Shown here piece by piece: positions 18,092 to 25,701 of a DNA stretch of 64,000 nucleotides (its first letter is position 1; each line of letters opens with the position of its first letter). The position numbers and the translations under genes are program-made. This DNA comes from Pseudomonas syringae CC1557. GTDB lineage: Bacteria > Pseudomonadota > Gammaproteobacteria > Pseudomonadales > Pseudomonadaceae. The notes beneath the pieces were generated by a model that had not been told where the DNA came from, did no database searches, and saw nothing but the letters and a program-made list of their open reading frames with translations. Location of the stretch: assembly GCF_000452705.1 (NCBI RefSeq), contig NZ_CP007014.1, forward strand, positions 1,736,001 through 1,800,000, in the 5' to 3' direction.

Positions 18092-18880
18092 ATGAGAGTC
18101 TGGGCAGTAGCCAACCAGAAAGGTGGAGTCGGAAAGACCACCACGACCATTGCTCTGGCCGGTTTGCTGGCCGATGCGGGCAAGCGTGTGGTCGTTGTCG
18201 ACCTGGACCCCCACGGCTCCATGACCAGTTATTTCGGGTACAATCCGGACGAGCTGGAACACAGTGCCTTTGATCTGTTCTTGCACAAGGGCGTGGTGCC
18301 CGAAGGCTTGCCCGGCCAATTGCTGTTGCCGACCAGCGACCAGCGAATCTCGCTGATCCCGTCGAGCACCGCGTTGGCCACACTGGAGCGTCAGTCGCCT
18401 GGGCAGAGTGGTCTGGGTCTGGTGATCGCCAAGAGCCTCGCGCAATTGTGGCAGGATTTTGACTATGCGCTGATCGACAGTCCGCCGTTGCTCGGTGTGC
18501 TGATGGTCAATGCCCTGGCGGCAAGCCAGCAACTGGCCATTCCGGTGCAGACCGAGTTTCTCGCTGTAAAAGGCCTGGAGCGTATGGTCAACACCCTGAC
18601 CATGATCAATCGCTCACGCAAGGTGCCGCTGCCTTACACCATTGTGCCGACGCTGTTCGACCGCCGCACTCAGGCGTCGATGGGCACGTTGAAATTGTTG
18701 CGTGACACCTTTCCCGAGCATGTCTGGCAGGCATATGTGCCGGTCGATACGCGTTTGCGTGATGCCAGCCGACTGGGTCTGACCCCGTCGCAGAACGATA
18801 GCAAGAGCCGTGGCGTGATTGCTTATCGGGCATTGCTCAAGCATATGCTCGCCGAGCAGCTCAATGCTCAGGTGGCCTGA
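18092..18880 (+). CDS. parC: ParA-family ATPase ParC (chemotaxis array positioning)
   Basis: 262 aa from the ATG at 18092 after GGAAGGAA. Walker A 'KGGVGKTTTT' at about residues 10-19, 'VVVDLDPHGSMTSYFG' and 'ALIDSPPLLG' define a Soj/ParA ATPase. In Vibrio and Pseudomonas the protein encoded between motD and the CheW-like gene guides chemoreceptor arrays to the pole. The symbol here means that ParC, not topoisomerase IV. The next gene encodes its partner ParP. Confidence 0.85.
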   Translation: MRVWAVANQKGGVGKTTTTIALAGLLADAGKRVVVVDLDPHGSMTSYFGYNPDELEHSAFDLFLHKGVVPEGLPGQLLLPTSDQRISLIPSSTALATLERQSPGQSGLGLVIAKSLAQLWQDFDYALIDSPPLLGVLMVNALAASQQLAIPVQTEFLAVKGLERMVNTLTMINRSRKVPLPYTIVPTLFDRRTQASMGTLKLLRDTFPEHVWQAYVPVDTRLRDASRLGLTPSQNDSKSRGVIAYRALLKHMLAEQLNAQVA

Positions 18881-18911
18881 CGTGGGCGTCGACTCTTTCT
18901 GCACAGTTCGC

Positions 18912-18939
18912 TCAAGTGATCCGTCAATGCGGCCGATAA
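18912..18939 (+). promoter_or_regulatory. FliA (sigma-28) type promoter before parP
   Basis: TCAAG at 18912-18916 and GCCGATAA at 18932-18939 match the FliA consensus (TAAA-N15-GCCGATAA; Pseudomonas variants often begin TCAAG). Spacing is 15-16 bp, depending on where the -35 is taken to end. Initiation would fall near 18946, about 37 bp before the parP ATG. This gives parP-cheW a late-flagellar promoter inside the che cluster. Confidence 0.7.
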
Positions 18940-18982
18940 CTCTATCAGGCTGCACATGCTCCATTTTTTGTTGGGTCCCGGT

Positions 18983-19870
18983 ATGAACCGCCCTGTAGAA
19001 GTTGCAACACGACCCAAGCTGGCCTTGCAGTCCTATCTGGATGCATTGCTGTATGACGCTACCGAGGAGCTCGAAACAGCTTCTGGCAGCATCGATGATT
19101 TTCAGGCCGCCGTGCTCGAAGAGCAGGCGTTTGACGCGCGGATGCAGGCCCAGGTCAAGCCATTGGCGGTTGCAGTTGCTGCGCCCGCTGCAGTAGCTGT
19201 AGCCGTCAAGGTTGCAGCGCCTGTTGCGGTGCCTGCGCCAGTGATTGAAGTCGCTCCGGTGATTGTCGCCGAAGCGGTGCAGGTCGCGGAGCTAAAGGTT
19301 GAAACGGCGGTGCCGACAGTAGATCTGGTCGAGCCTGTCGCCGAGTTGAGCACGCTGGTGACCCAGCGAACTCCGACGCCACCGCCAACCAGCGATGGCC
19401 GTCCGGCATGGGCTGCAGAACCGTTCGAATGCCTGCTGTTTGATGTGGCTGGCTTGACCCTGGCGGTGCCACTGGTGTGCCTGGGATCGATTTACCCGTT
19501 GGCAGGGCAGGAGCTGACGCCACTGTTCGGCCAGCCGGACTGGTTTCTCGGGATTCTGCCCAGCCAGGCAGGCAACCTGAAAGTGTTGGATACCGCGCGC
19601 TGGATCATGCCGGATCGTTATCGCGATGATTTTCGCCAGGGATTGCAGTATGTGATCTCGGTGCAAGGATACGAGTGGGGGCTGGCGGTGCATCAGGTCA
19701 GTCGCTCGTTGCGTCTTGATCCGAACGAGATCAAATGGCGCACGCAGCGCGGTCAGCGCCCATGGCTGGCTGGCACAGTGATTGAACACATGTGTGCGTT
19801 GCTGGACGTTGCAGAGTTGGCCGAGCTGATAGCCAGTGGCGCGGTCAAGCAGTTGAACAAGTCGAAATAA
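18983..19870 (+). CDS. parP: CheW-domain protein ParP (array-anchoring partner of ParC)
   Basis: 295 aa from ATG 18983 (an upstream in-frame start at 18956 is poorer). The N-terminus (residues 1-45) is helical and the middle (about 45-150) is a low-complexity Ala/Val/Pro linker. The C-terminal half is a CheW-like fold ('FECLLFDVAGLTLAVPLVCL', 'WFLGILPSQAGNLKVLDTAR', 'VHQVSRSLRLDPNEIKWR'). This matches ParP, which binds ParC and the CheA array. A FliA site precedes it. Confidence 0.82.
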   Translation: MNRPVEVATRPKLALQSYLDALLYDATEELETASGSIDDFQAAVLEEQAFDARMQAQVKPLAVAVAAPAAVAVAVKVAAPVAVPAPVIEVAPVIVAEAVQVAELKVETAVPTVDLVEPVAELSTLVTQRTPTPPPTSDGRPAWAAEPFECLLFDVAGLTLAVPLVCLGSIYPLAGQELTPLFGQPDWFLGILPSQAGNLKVLDTARWIMPDRYRDDFRQGLQYVISVQGYEWGLAVHQVSRSLRLDPNEIKWRTQRGQRPWLAGTVIEHMCALLDVAELAELIASGAVKQLNKSK

Positions 19871-19927
19871 TCATGGGTTGGCGCCAGTGGCGTTACCCGC
19901 AAAGAACACACGTGAGGGGTTGGGGTT

Positions 19928-20407
19928 ATGAATAAGTCGTCTGCGCAAGGTTCCGAAGATCCGATCCTGCAATGGGTTACATTCCGTCTGGACAACGAGT
20001 CCTATGGCATCAATGTAATGCAGGTGCAGGAAGTGCTGCGCTACACCGAAATTGCCCCGGTTCCGGGTGCGCCAAGTTATGTGCTCGGGATCATCAACCT
20101 GCGCGGTAATGTCGTGACCGTGATCGACACCCGTCAGCGCTTCGGCCTGGACCCGGTTGAAGTCAGCGATAACACGCGTATTGTGATCATCGAAGCCGAC
20201 AAACAAGTGGTCGGTATTCTGGTCGACAGCGTGGCGGAAGTGGTTTACTTGCGTCAGTCCGAAGTCGAAACCGCACCGAACGTGGGTAACGATGAATCGG
20301 CCAAGTTCATTCAGGGCGTCTGCAACAAGAACGGCGAGCTGTTGATTCTGGTCGAACTGGACAAAATGATGTCTGAAGAAGAGTGGTCCGAACTGGAGAG
20401 CATCTGA
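19928..20407 (+). CDS. cheW: Chemotaxis coupling protein CheW
   Basis: 159 aa. Two SH3-like subdomains joining receptors to CheA. Hallmarks: 'ILQWVTFRLDNESYGINVMQ', 'APSYVLGIINLRGNVVTVID' and 'GILVDSVAEVV'. Start ATG after GGGGTTGGGGTT. Its stop is immediately followed by the DUF2802 gene. Confidence 0.96.
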   Translation: MNKSSAQGSEDPILQWVTFRLDNESYGINVMQVQEVLRYTEIAPVPGAPSYVLGIINLRGNVVTVIDTRQRFGLDPVEVSDNTRIVIIEADKQVVGILVDSVAEVVYLRQSEVETAPNVGNDESAKFIQGVCNKNGELLILVELDKMMSEEEWSELESI

Positions 20408-20809
20408 TTGATCTTTGAGGTAGCTGTCGTCTTCCTGGGCATTCTCTGGGTCGTTTCCCTGTTTTTGTTCTTGGCCCATACGAAGCGCCAGCGCAAGCTG
20501 GATGCGGCGCGTGACGAGGCGGCTGCCTTGCGTGATCAACGGATCAAGGAGTTGGCCAGGCGTCTGGACAACTACCAGAACGGTACGGTGCGCATGGGCG
20601 AAGCCTTGCACGAACTGCGCGCCACCGTCGCACCGCTGCCGGACAAGCTGACGGCACTGGAACAGCGCGATCCCTCCACGCTGTCCTTTGCCCAGGCTGC
20701 GCGCCTGGTCGGCATGGGCGCCAGCATCGACGAGCTGACCCAGTCCTGCGGCCTGACTCAGGCCGAAGCGCAACTGATGACCAAACTGCACGGCAATACG
20801 GCCAGCTAG
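20408..20809 (+). CDS. DUF2802 family protein
   Basis: 133 aa. Begins with TTG directly after the cheW stop, with GGAGAG 8-13 bp upstream inside cheW. One N-terminal membrane segment (about residues 1-22), a helical region rich in R, E and Q, and a C-terminal helix-turn-helix-like stretch ('LSFAQAARLVGMGASIDELT'). Conserved after cheW in pseudomonads, so probably linked to motility or chemotaxis, but the function is unknown. Confidence 0.8.
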   Translation: MIFEVAVVFLGILWVVSLFLFLAHTKRQRKLDAARDEAAALRDQRIKELARRLDNYQNGTVRMGEALHELRATVAPLPDKLTALEQRDPSTLSFAQAARLVGMGASIDELTQSCGLTQAEAQLMTKLHGNTAS

Positions 20810-20844
20810 TTTCTCTTCGCTAAATGCCTGCGCTGGACATTCAA

Positions 20845-20985
20845 GTTCGGACGCAGAGCGTCCAGCACTTCATCCTCACGCTGAAGCGTGAGGATCGAGA
20901 CTCTTGTCTTGTGCCAATTCCTCCGCGTTGATTCTCGTTTCCATGCTCCGCGTGGGAATACATTTCGTGACGCTCTGCGTCACAC
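20845..20985. repeat. Cluster of REP-type palindromes
   Basis: Several perfect or near-perfect palindromes in a row: GGACGCAGAGCGTCC (20849-20863), CCTCACGC-tgaa-GCGTGAGG (20874-20893), TTCCATGC-GCGTGGGAA type (20939-20958) and GTGACGCTCTGCGTCAC (20967-20983). The last recurs almost unchanged at 49566-49582. Extragenic palindromes of this type are dispersed in P. syringae genomes; they may also end the cheW transcript. Confidence 0.75.
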
Positions 20986-21029
20986 AGCGGTTTTTCTTTG
21001 TCAGGTGGATTCGGGTTCGACTCACGTCA

Positions 21030-21260
21030 CCTTTTCGCCCCTCGGCGAGTTACTTTGATGGGGCCAAAGTAACCAAACCCCCTGGCTCCGTTTCCGGCCC
21101 GACTTCGTCGGGTTCCTTCGTCCTGACACTGATCCGGAGGTCGCCGCAACGGGCCATCCATGGCCCGGTGCGGCTAGCCTGGCGTCCTGCCAGGCTACCC
21201 CCGGATCAGCGCCAGGACTCAGCCGTCACTTACGTCGCACCCTGCGTCGTCAGTGCCATC
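21030..21260. repeat. Non-coding dispersed-repeat-like block with stacked hairpins
   Basis: Dense inverted repeats: GTTACTTTG / CAAAGTAAC (21049-21073), CCCGAC-ttc-GTCGGG (21098-21112), a GGGCCA / TGGCCC hairpin and TAGCCTGGC / GCCAGGCTA near 21150-21200. The 'GTTACTTTG...CAAAGTAAC' unit is common in Pseudomonas intergenic repeats. The reading frame across 20904-21320 has no ribosome site or protein-like composition and is not called. With 20845-20985 this accounts for the 559-bp gap between the DUF2802 gene and apt. Confidence 0.55.
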
Positions 21261-21368
21261 GCGATAAAAAAGCGCTTTTACATACGTTGCATGGATAGTT
21301 ATCTCAAAACGTATGGATAGCCTTGAGCGCTGGAGCGTTCGGAACCTCTAACTCTCGTGCCTATGCCG

Positions 21369-21917
21369 TTACTGCTCGTCCAGTGCAAACTCGGTCAGGC
21401 AGAACGTCGGGATCTTCAGGTCGTTAAGACGCTTGGAACCGCCCAGCTCCGGCAGGTCGATAATCGCAGCGGCCTCATACACTTCGGCGCCCATGCGGCG
21501 AATCAGGTTGGCAGCGGCAATCAGGGTGCCGCCTGTGGCAATCAGGTCGTCGAACATCACCACCGAATCTCCTTCACACAGGCTATCTGCGTGAACCTCC
21601 AGATAAGCTTCGCCGTATTCGGTCTGATACGCCTCGGAGAGCACATCGGCCGGCAATTTGCCCTGTTTGCGGAACAGCACCAGCGGCTTGTTCAATTGGT
21701 AGGCCACCACCGAACCAATCAGAAAGCCGCGCGCATCCATGACACCGATGTGGCTGAAGTCTGCCTCGATATAGCGCTGAACGAAGGCATCTATCACCTG
21801 ACGCGTGGCCTTGGGCGACTGGAACAGGGGAGTGATGTCGCGAAACACAACGCCCGGCTTGGGGAAGTCTACGACCGGGCGTATCAGGGATTTGAAGTTC
21901 GGTTGATCGAAGGTCAT
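21369..21917 (-). CDS. apt: Adenine phosphoribosyltransferase
   Basis: 182 aa from the ATG at 21917 ([12 protein letters not shown]). Converts adenine and PRPP to AMP in purine salvage, in the cytoplasm. The PRPP-binding motif '[17 protein letters not shown]' and the N-terminal '[12 protein letters not shown]' are diagnostic. The frame stays open upstream toward anr without a better start. Shares direction with anr, whose stop is 62 bp upstream. Confidence 0.96.
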   Translation of the reverse strand: MTFDQPNFKSLIRPVVDFPKPGVVFRDITPLFQSPKATRQVIDAFVQRYIEADFSHIGVMDARGFLIGSVVAYQLNKPLVLFRKQGKLPADVLSEAYQTEYGEAYLEVHADSLCEGDSVVMFDDLIATGGTLIAAANLIRRMGAEVYEAAAIIDLPELGGSKRLNDLKIPTFCLTEFALDEQ

Positions 21918-21978
21918 CGGGGAGATCCATGGCAGTTTTGGCCGACAGTTTAAGCCCACCTGCCACAGATCGCACGCT

Positions 21979-22710
21979 TCAGCTGTGCATCGCACCGCCC
22001 GCCAGCGCGCACAGCTCGATAGGGTCAAGGATGTGGATCTCCTTGCCGTCTGCCTGTATCAGCTCGTTTTGCTGAAAACGGGTGAACACCCGTGACACGG
22101 TTTCAACCGCCAGCCCCAGGTGATTGCCGATCTCGTTGCGCGACATGCTCAGCCTGAACTGATTGGCCGAAAAACCCCGTGCCCGGAAGCGCGCCGACAG
22201 ATTGACCAGAAAGGTGGCAATACGCTCGTCGGCTGTTTTCTTCGACAGCAACAGCATCATTTGCTGATCGTCGCGGATCTCGCGGCTCATGACCCGCATC
22301 AGTTGTCGACGCAGTTGCGGCAGTTGGGCCGACAGTTCGTCCAGACGGTCGAACGGAATCTCGCAGATTGAGGTGGTTTCGAGAGCTTGCGCCGACACCG
22401 GATAGGCCCCGGCGTCCATGCCCGACATGCCCACCAGTTCGCTGGGCAGGTGGAAGCCGGTGAGCTGTTCTGCACCGCCGTCACTGATATTGAAGGTTTT
22501 CAGGGCGCCGGAACGTACTGCGTATACCGATTCGAAGGTATCCCCCTGACGAAACAGGAACTCGCCTTTCTTCAGCGGGCGGCCGCGCTTGACGATCTGG
22601 TCAAGCGAGTCCATATCTTCAAGATTCAGCGAGAGGGGCAGGCAGAGCGGTGCGAGACTGCAATCCTTGCAATGAGCCTGGGTTTGAGCGCGTTTTACTG
22701 GCTCGGACAT
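21979..22710 (-). CDS. anr: Anaerobic regulator Anr (FNR family)
   Basis: 243 aa from the ATG at 22710, after AAGGAAT. Oxygen-sensing [4Fe-4S] transcription factor. N-terminal cysteines C14, C17 and C23 plus a fourth Cys near residue 115 ('SICEIP') match FNR cluster ligands. A cyclic-nucleotide-type beta roll is followed by the C-terminal HTH ('[20 protein letters not shown]'), whose E..SR recognition residues bind TTGAT-N4-ATCAA. Neighbouring hemN and cco genes are classical targets. Confidence 0.96.
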   Translation of the reverse strand: MSEPVKRAQTQAHCKDCSLAPLCLPLSLNLEDMDSLDQIVKRGRPLKKGEFLFRQGDTFESVYAVRSGALKTFNISDGGAEQLTGFHLPSELVGMSGMDAGAYPVSAQALETTSICEIPFDRLDELSAQLPQLRRQLMRVMSREIRDDQQMMLLLSKKTADERIATFLVNLSARFRARGFSANQFRLSMSRNEIGNHLGLAVETVSRVFTRFQQNELIQADGKEIHILDPIELCALAGGAMHS

Positions 22711-22799
22711 CACTTGATTCCTTGTGGTAAATCACACATAGGTCGTAAGGGTAACCCACCCTTGCCAGACGGGGCCAGCTTCGAAGGCCATCTGCTTCA

Positions 22800-22826
22800 T
22801 CAAGCTTCCAGCCGGAATGCCGATAG
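22800..22826 (+). promoter_or_regulatory. FliA (sigma-28) promoter, TCAA-N15-GCCGATAG
   Basis: TCAA (22800-22803), a spacer of exactly 15 bp and GCCGATAG (22819-22826) match the FliA consensus TAAA-N15-GCCGATAA with two mismatches. Initiation would be near 22833, some 30 bp before the ATG of the 158-aa gene at 22863. The site lies outside the main flagellar cluster. Confidence 0.72.
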
Positions 22827-22862
22827 ACCTGTATCTCTCCAGCTGACTCAGGATGTCTTGCC

Positions 22863-23339
22863 ATGTCAACGACAGTTCCGTTGATCAACAGCATTACGAT
22901 ACGTACCGCGACCTCGCAGATCACCTACAGCCAGGCCAATGACAAGGCTGTCGAGGCGCCTGCCGGCAATGCAAAGAGTGTGGAGGTCAATCTTTCAGCC
23001 GAGGGCAGGGCGGCAGCAGCCTCTGCACGGGCCGGTTCGAAAGACGCCGATATCGAAAATAGCGGTCTGCCTTCTTCTGTGCAGAAAATCCTCAAATCGC
23101 TACGCGAATTGCAGCGCAAGATCGAAGAAACCACTGATCAGATTCAGAAAGTTCTGGCCGACAGAACGCTTACCCGTGAAGAGCGCCAGACCAAGGCCGC
23201 AGCGCTGCAAACCGTGCTTTCCACGTTACAGGCTCAGGTGAGCAATTCCACCGCTGATCTGTCTTCGCTGATGAACAGCCTCGGTTCCAGCGATGCCGAC
23301 AAGACTACAGCCGGTATGCTGGTGCTGGCCAAGATGTAA
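22863..23339 (+). CDS. Small coiled-coil protein, FlxA-like; probable flagellar regulon member
   Basis: 158 aa, no signal peptide. N-terminal 45 residues are Thr/Ser-rich and disordered. 'VEVNLSAEGRAAAASARAG' is followed by a predicted coiled coil (about residues 68-130, 'QKILKSLRELQRKIEETTDQ') and a Ser-rich tail. It resembles FlxA-like proteins, and E. coli flxA is itself FliA-dependent; assignment to that family is by eye and weak. A strong FliA promoter precedes it, and the ATG follows AGGATG. Between divergent anr and convergent hemN. Function unknown. Confidence 0.7.
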   Translation: MSTTVPLINSITIRTATSQITYSQANDKAVEAPAGNAKSVEVNLSAEGRAAAASARAGSKDADIENSGLPSSVQKILKSLRELQRKIEETTDQIQKVLADRTLTREERQTKAAALQTVLSTLQAQVSNSTADLSSLMNSLGSSDADKTTAGMLVLAKM

Positions 23340-23351
23340 GGATGCACAGGA

Positions 23352-24734
23352 TCAGATGGCGCGGGAAAAGCGCTGTCTGTTTTGCCGGGTCAGATAGGCG
23401 TCAAATACCATGCACACCGAGCGCACCAGCAGCCTGCCCGCCGGCAGTACCCGGATGCCCTCGTTGTTCAGCGCAATCAGCCCGTCCTCGGTCATCTGGG
23501 TCAGTTGCGGCCAGAGTTCGCTGAAATAAGCTGAGAAGTCGATACCGAAGCAGTGCTCGATTTCGGCGAAATCCAGCGTGAAGTGGCAGATCAACTGCTG
23601 GATGATTGCACGTCTGATCCGGTCATCCTCGCTGCAGATCAGCCCTCGTCGGGTAGCCGGTTGATCACTGTCCAGCAGCCTTTGGTATTCGTTCAGGTCG
23701 CTGCTGTTCTGGCTGTACAGATCGCCGATCTGACTGATGGCCGAGACCCCCAGACCGATCAGGTCGCAATGAGCCTTGGGGGTGTAGCCCTGAAAATTGC
23801 GTTTCAGGGTCAGGTCTTCCTGAGCGATCGCCAGTTCGTCGTCGGGCAGGGCAAAGTGGTCCATGCCGATATAGCGATAGCCTGCGCCGGTCAATTGCCC
23901 GATGGTGTGTTCCAGCATGAGCAACTTCGTTTGCACATCCGGCAGGTCGGCTGTGTCAATGCGGCGCTGAGGCATGAAGCGTTCCGGCAGGTGGGCGTAG
24001 TTGAACACGGAGAGTCGATCAGGCTGCAAGGCGATGATTTCATCCACTGTGCGACTGAAGGTCTCCGGGGTCTGTTTTGGCAGGCCGTAAATCAAATCGA
24101 TATTGACCGAGCGAAATTGCAACGTGCGTGCTGCTTCGACGATAGCGCGTGTCTCTTCCAGGGTTTGCAGGCGGTTGATCGCACGCTGCACGGTCGGGTC
24201 CAGGTCCTGCACGCCCAGGCTTACCCGGTTGAAGCCCAGTTCGCGTAACAGGCCCATGCTCGCCCAGTCCGCTTCGCGGGGATCGATCTCGATGCCGTAA
24301 TCACCGGAGTCGTCTTCCAGCAGGTTGAAATGAGTACGCAATTGCGCCATCAAGCGGCGCAGTTCATGGTGGCTGAGAAAGGTCGGCGTGCCGCCGCCCA
24401 GGTGCAGTTGCTCCACAGCCTGACCCGGCGACAGATGGCAGGCGAGCATCTGGATTTCGTGTTCAAGGCGCTGCAGATAAGCCTGGGCTCGCCCGCGATC
24501 CTTGGTAATGACTTTGTTGCAGGCACAGTAGTAGCAAATGTTCGCGCAGAAGGGCAGGTGCACGTAAAGGGACAGTGGGCGTTGCGTCTTGCGGCTTTCG
24601 CGCAGCGCGTGCAGCAGGTCGAATGCACCCACCTGAGTATGAAATTGCACCGCAGTGGGATAGGACGTGTAGCGCGGTCCGGCGACGTCGTAGCGATGGA
24701 TCAGATCTGAATCCCAGCGAATGGCGCCGAACAT
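23352..24734 (-). CDS. hemN: Oxygen-independent coproporphyrinogen III oxidase
   Basis: 460 aa radical-SAM enzyme that decarboxylates coproporphyrinogen III to protoporphyrinogen IX without oxygen. The Fe-S cysteines C63, C67 and C70 (CANICYYC) and 'HLGGGTPTFLS' (SAM-binding region) are present, and the C-terminal HemN domain is full length. Usually Anr-controlled in Pseudomonas; a candidate Anr box lies 63-76 bp upstream of the start. Confidence 0.96.
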   Translation of the reverse strand: MFGAIRWDSDLIHRYDVAGPRYTSYPTAVQFHTQVGAFDLLHALRESRKTQRPLSLYVHLPFCANICYYCACNKVITKDRGRAQAYLQRLEHEIQMLACHLSPGQAVEQLHLGGGTPTFLSHHELRRLMAQLRTHFNLLEDDSGDYGIEIDPREADWASMGLLRELGFNRVSLGVQDLDPTVQRAINRLQTLEETRAIVEAARTLQFRSVNIDLIYGLPKQTPETFSRTVDEIIALQPDRLSVFNYAHLPERFMPQRRIDTADLPDVQTKLLMLEHTIGQLTGAGYRYIGMDHFALPDDELAIAQEDLTLKRNFQGYTPKAHCDLIGLGVSAISQIGDLYSQNSSDLNEYQRLLDSDQPATRRGLICSEDDRIRRAIIQQLICHFTLDFAEIEHCFGIDFSAYFSELWPQLTQMTEDGLIALNNEGIRVLPAGRLLVRSVCMVFDAYLTRQNRQRFSRAI

Positions 24735-24796
24735 GCGTACTTCTCCCGATCAGGCTGGCAATGTCCCGAGCATACGCAGGCCTTGCAGGAAGAACC

Positions 24797-24810
24797 TTGA
24801 TGTGGGTCAG
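24797..24810 (-). promoter_or_regulatory. Candidate Anr box upstream of hemN
   Basis: TTGATGTGGGTCAG on the plus strand matches TTGAT-N4-ATCAA at 8 of 10 fixed positions. It is 63-76 bp before the hemN ATG, a typical activator distance. It sits just inside the start of the intergenic gap, near the end of the TauE/SafE gene. Confidence 0.5.
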
Positions 24811-24821
24811 TCGCCGCTGTC

Positions 24822-25505
24822 TCAGTGGCCCATCAGCCAGTGTTGATGCGGCCCCGGCAAGGTCCAGAGGCCGAACACCATGACCAGCAACCCTCCCGCC
24901 ACACGAACGCCGCGCTTGCGCAGCAGCGCAGTGGTGCGTTCGGCTGCCAGCCCGGTGGCCAGCAGGACCGGCCAGGTGCCGAGCCCGAACGCCAGCATCA
25001 GCAACGCGCTGTGCAGAGGGCTATTTTGGCTGGCCGCCCAGAGCAGCGCGCTGTAGACCAGTCCGCACGGCAGCCAGCCCCACAAGGCGCCCAGCAGCAA
25101 GGCGCGTGGCAGGCTGGACACGGGCAGCAGGCGACTGGCCAGCGGTTGCAGGTATCGCCACAGCCCACGGCCCAGACGTTCGATGTGCGTCAAGCCACTC
25201 CACCAGCCCGCCAGGTATAGACCCATGACGATGAGCAGCAGCGCGGCGGCCACTCGCATGCCGTTGGCCAGCGGGCTTTGCGCAACCGCCCAGCCTGCCA
25301 GTCCGGAAAGCAGCCCCGCCACTGTGTAGCTGCAAATTCGCCCCAGGTTATAGGCCAGTAACAGACGAAACCGGCGACTGCGCTGTTCCTTTGGAATAGC
25401 GAGCGTCAGCGCGCCCATCAGGCCGCCACACATGCCCAGACAGTGACCGCCGCCCAGCAGCCCGAGAATCAGCGCCGAAAGCAGCAGCGGGGCGAGTTCA
25501 AGCAT
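24822..25505 (-). CDS. TauE/SafE (DsbD-like) family membrane protein, cco-linked
   Basis: 227 aa, about six membrane segments. Conserved 'GHCLGMCGGLMGAL' at the N-terminus and 'GWLPCGLVYSALLWA' in the middle are typical of the urease-accessory/sulfite-exporter-like family found after ccoS in many proteobacteria. The Cys/Met/His motifs within membrane helices suggest metal (probably copper) or thiol handling for cbb3 oxidase assembly; this is inference from context. Overlaps ccoS by 8 bp, so it is the last gene of ccoGHIS. Confidence 0.8.
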   Translation of the reverse strand: MLELAPLLLSALILGLLGGGHCLGMCGGLMGALTLAIPKEQRSRRFRLLLAYNLGRICSYTVAGLLSGLAGWAVAQSPLANGMRVAAALLLIVMGLYLAGWWSGLTHIERLGRGLWRYLQPLASRLLPVSSLPRALLLGALWGWLPCGLVYSALLWAASQNSPLHSALLMLAFGLGTWPVLLATGLAAERTTALLRKRGVRVAGGLLVMVFGLWTLPGPHQHWLMGH

Positions 25506-25701
25506 CGTGCTTCTCGTCTGTTTCGGGAGATGACGGTTGCGGCCTGGCCTGATCTACCGCTGGCGGATCATCGAACAATACGCTGTGTGCCGGGCCTTCC
25601 ATGTCGTCGTACTGGCCACTGTCGACAGCCCAGAAGAACACGTAGATCGCGATGCCCACCAGCAGCAGGGCGGCAGGAATCATGATGTAAAGCGCGGGCA
25701 T
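25498..25701 (-). CDS. ccoS: cbb3-type oxidase assembly protein CcoS
   Basis: 67 aa from ATG 25701 behind a good AGGAGG. One membrane segment (about residues 5-26, 'YIMIPAALLLVGIAIYVFFW') and the family pattern 'AVDSGQYDDMEGPAHSVLFD'. Required for insertion of heme and copper into CcoN. The start overlaps the end of ccoI by 22 bp, so translation is coupled. Confidence 0.93.
   Translation of the reverse strand: MPALYIMIPAALLLVGIAIYVFFWAVDSGQYDDMEGPAHSVLFDDPPAVDQARPQPSSPETDEKHDA

Noticed and set aside
20904..21320. 138-aa plus-strand reading frame between the chemotaxis cluster and apt
   Set aside because: Lies on hairpin-rich dispersed repeats, has no ribosome site and an odd composition; best explained as repeat DNA.
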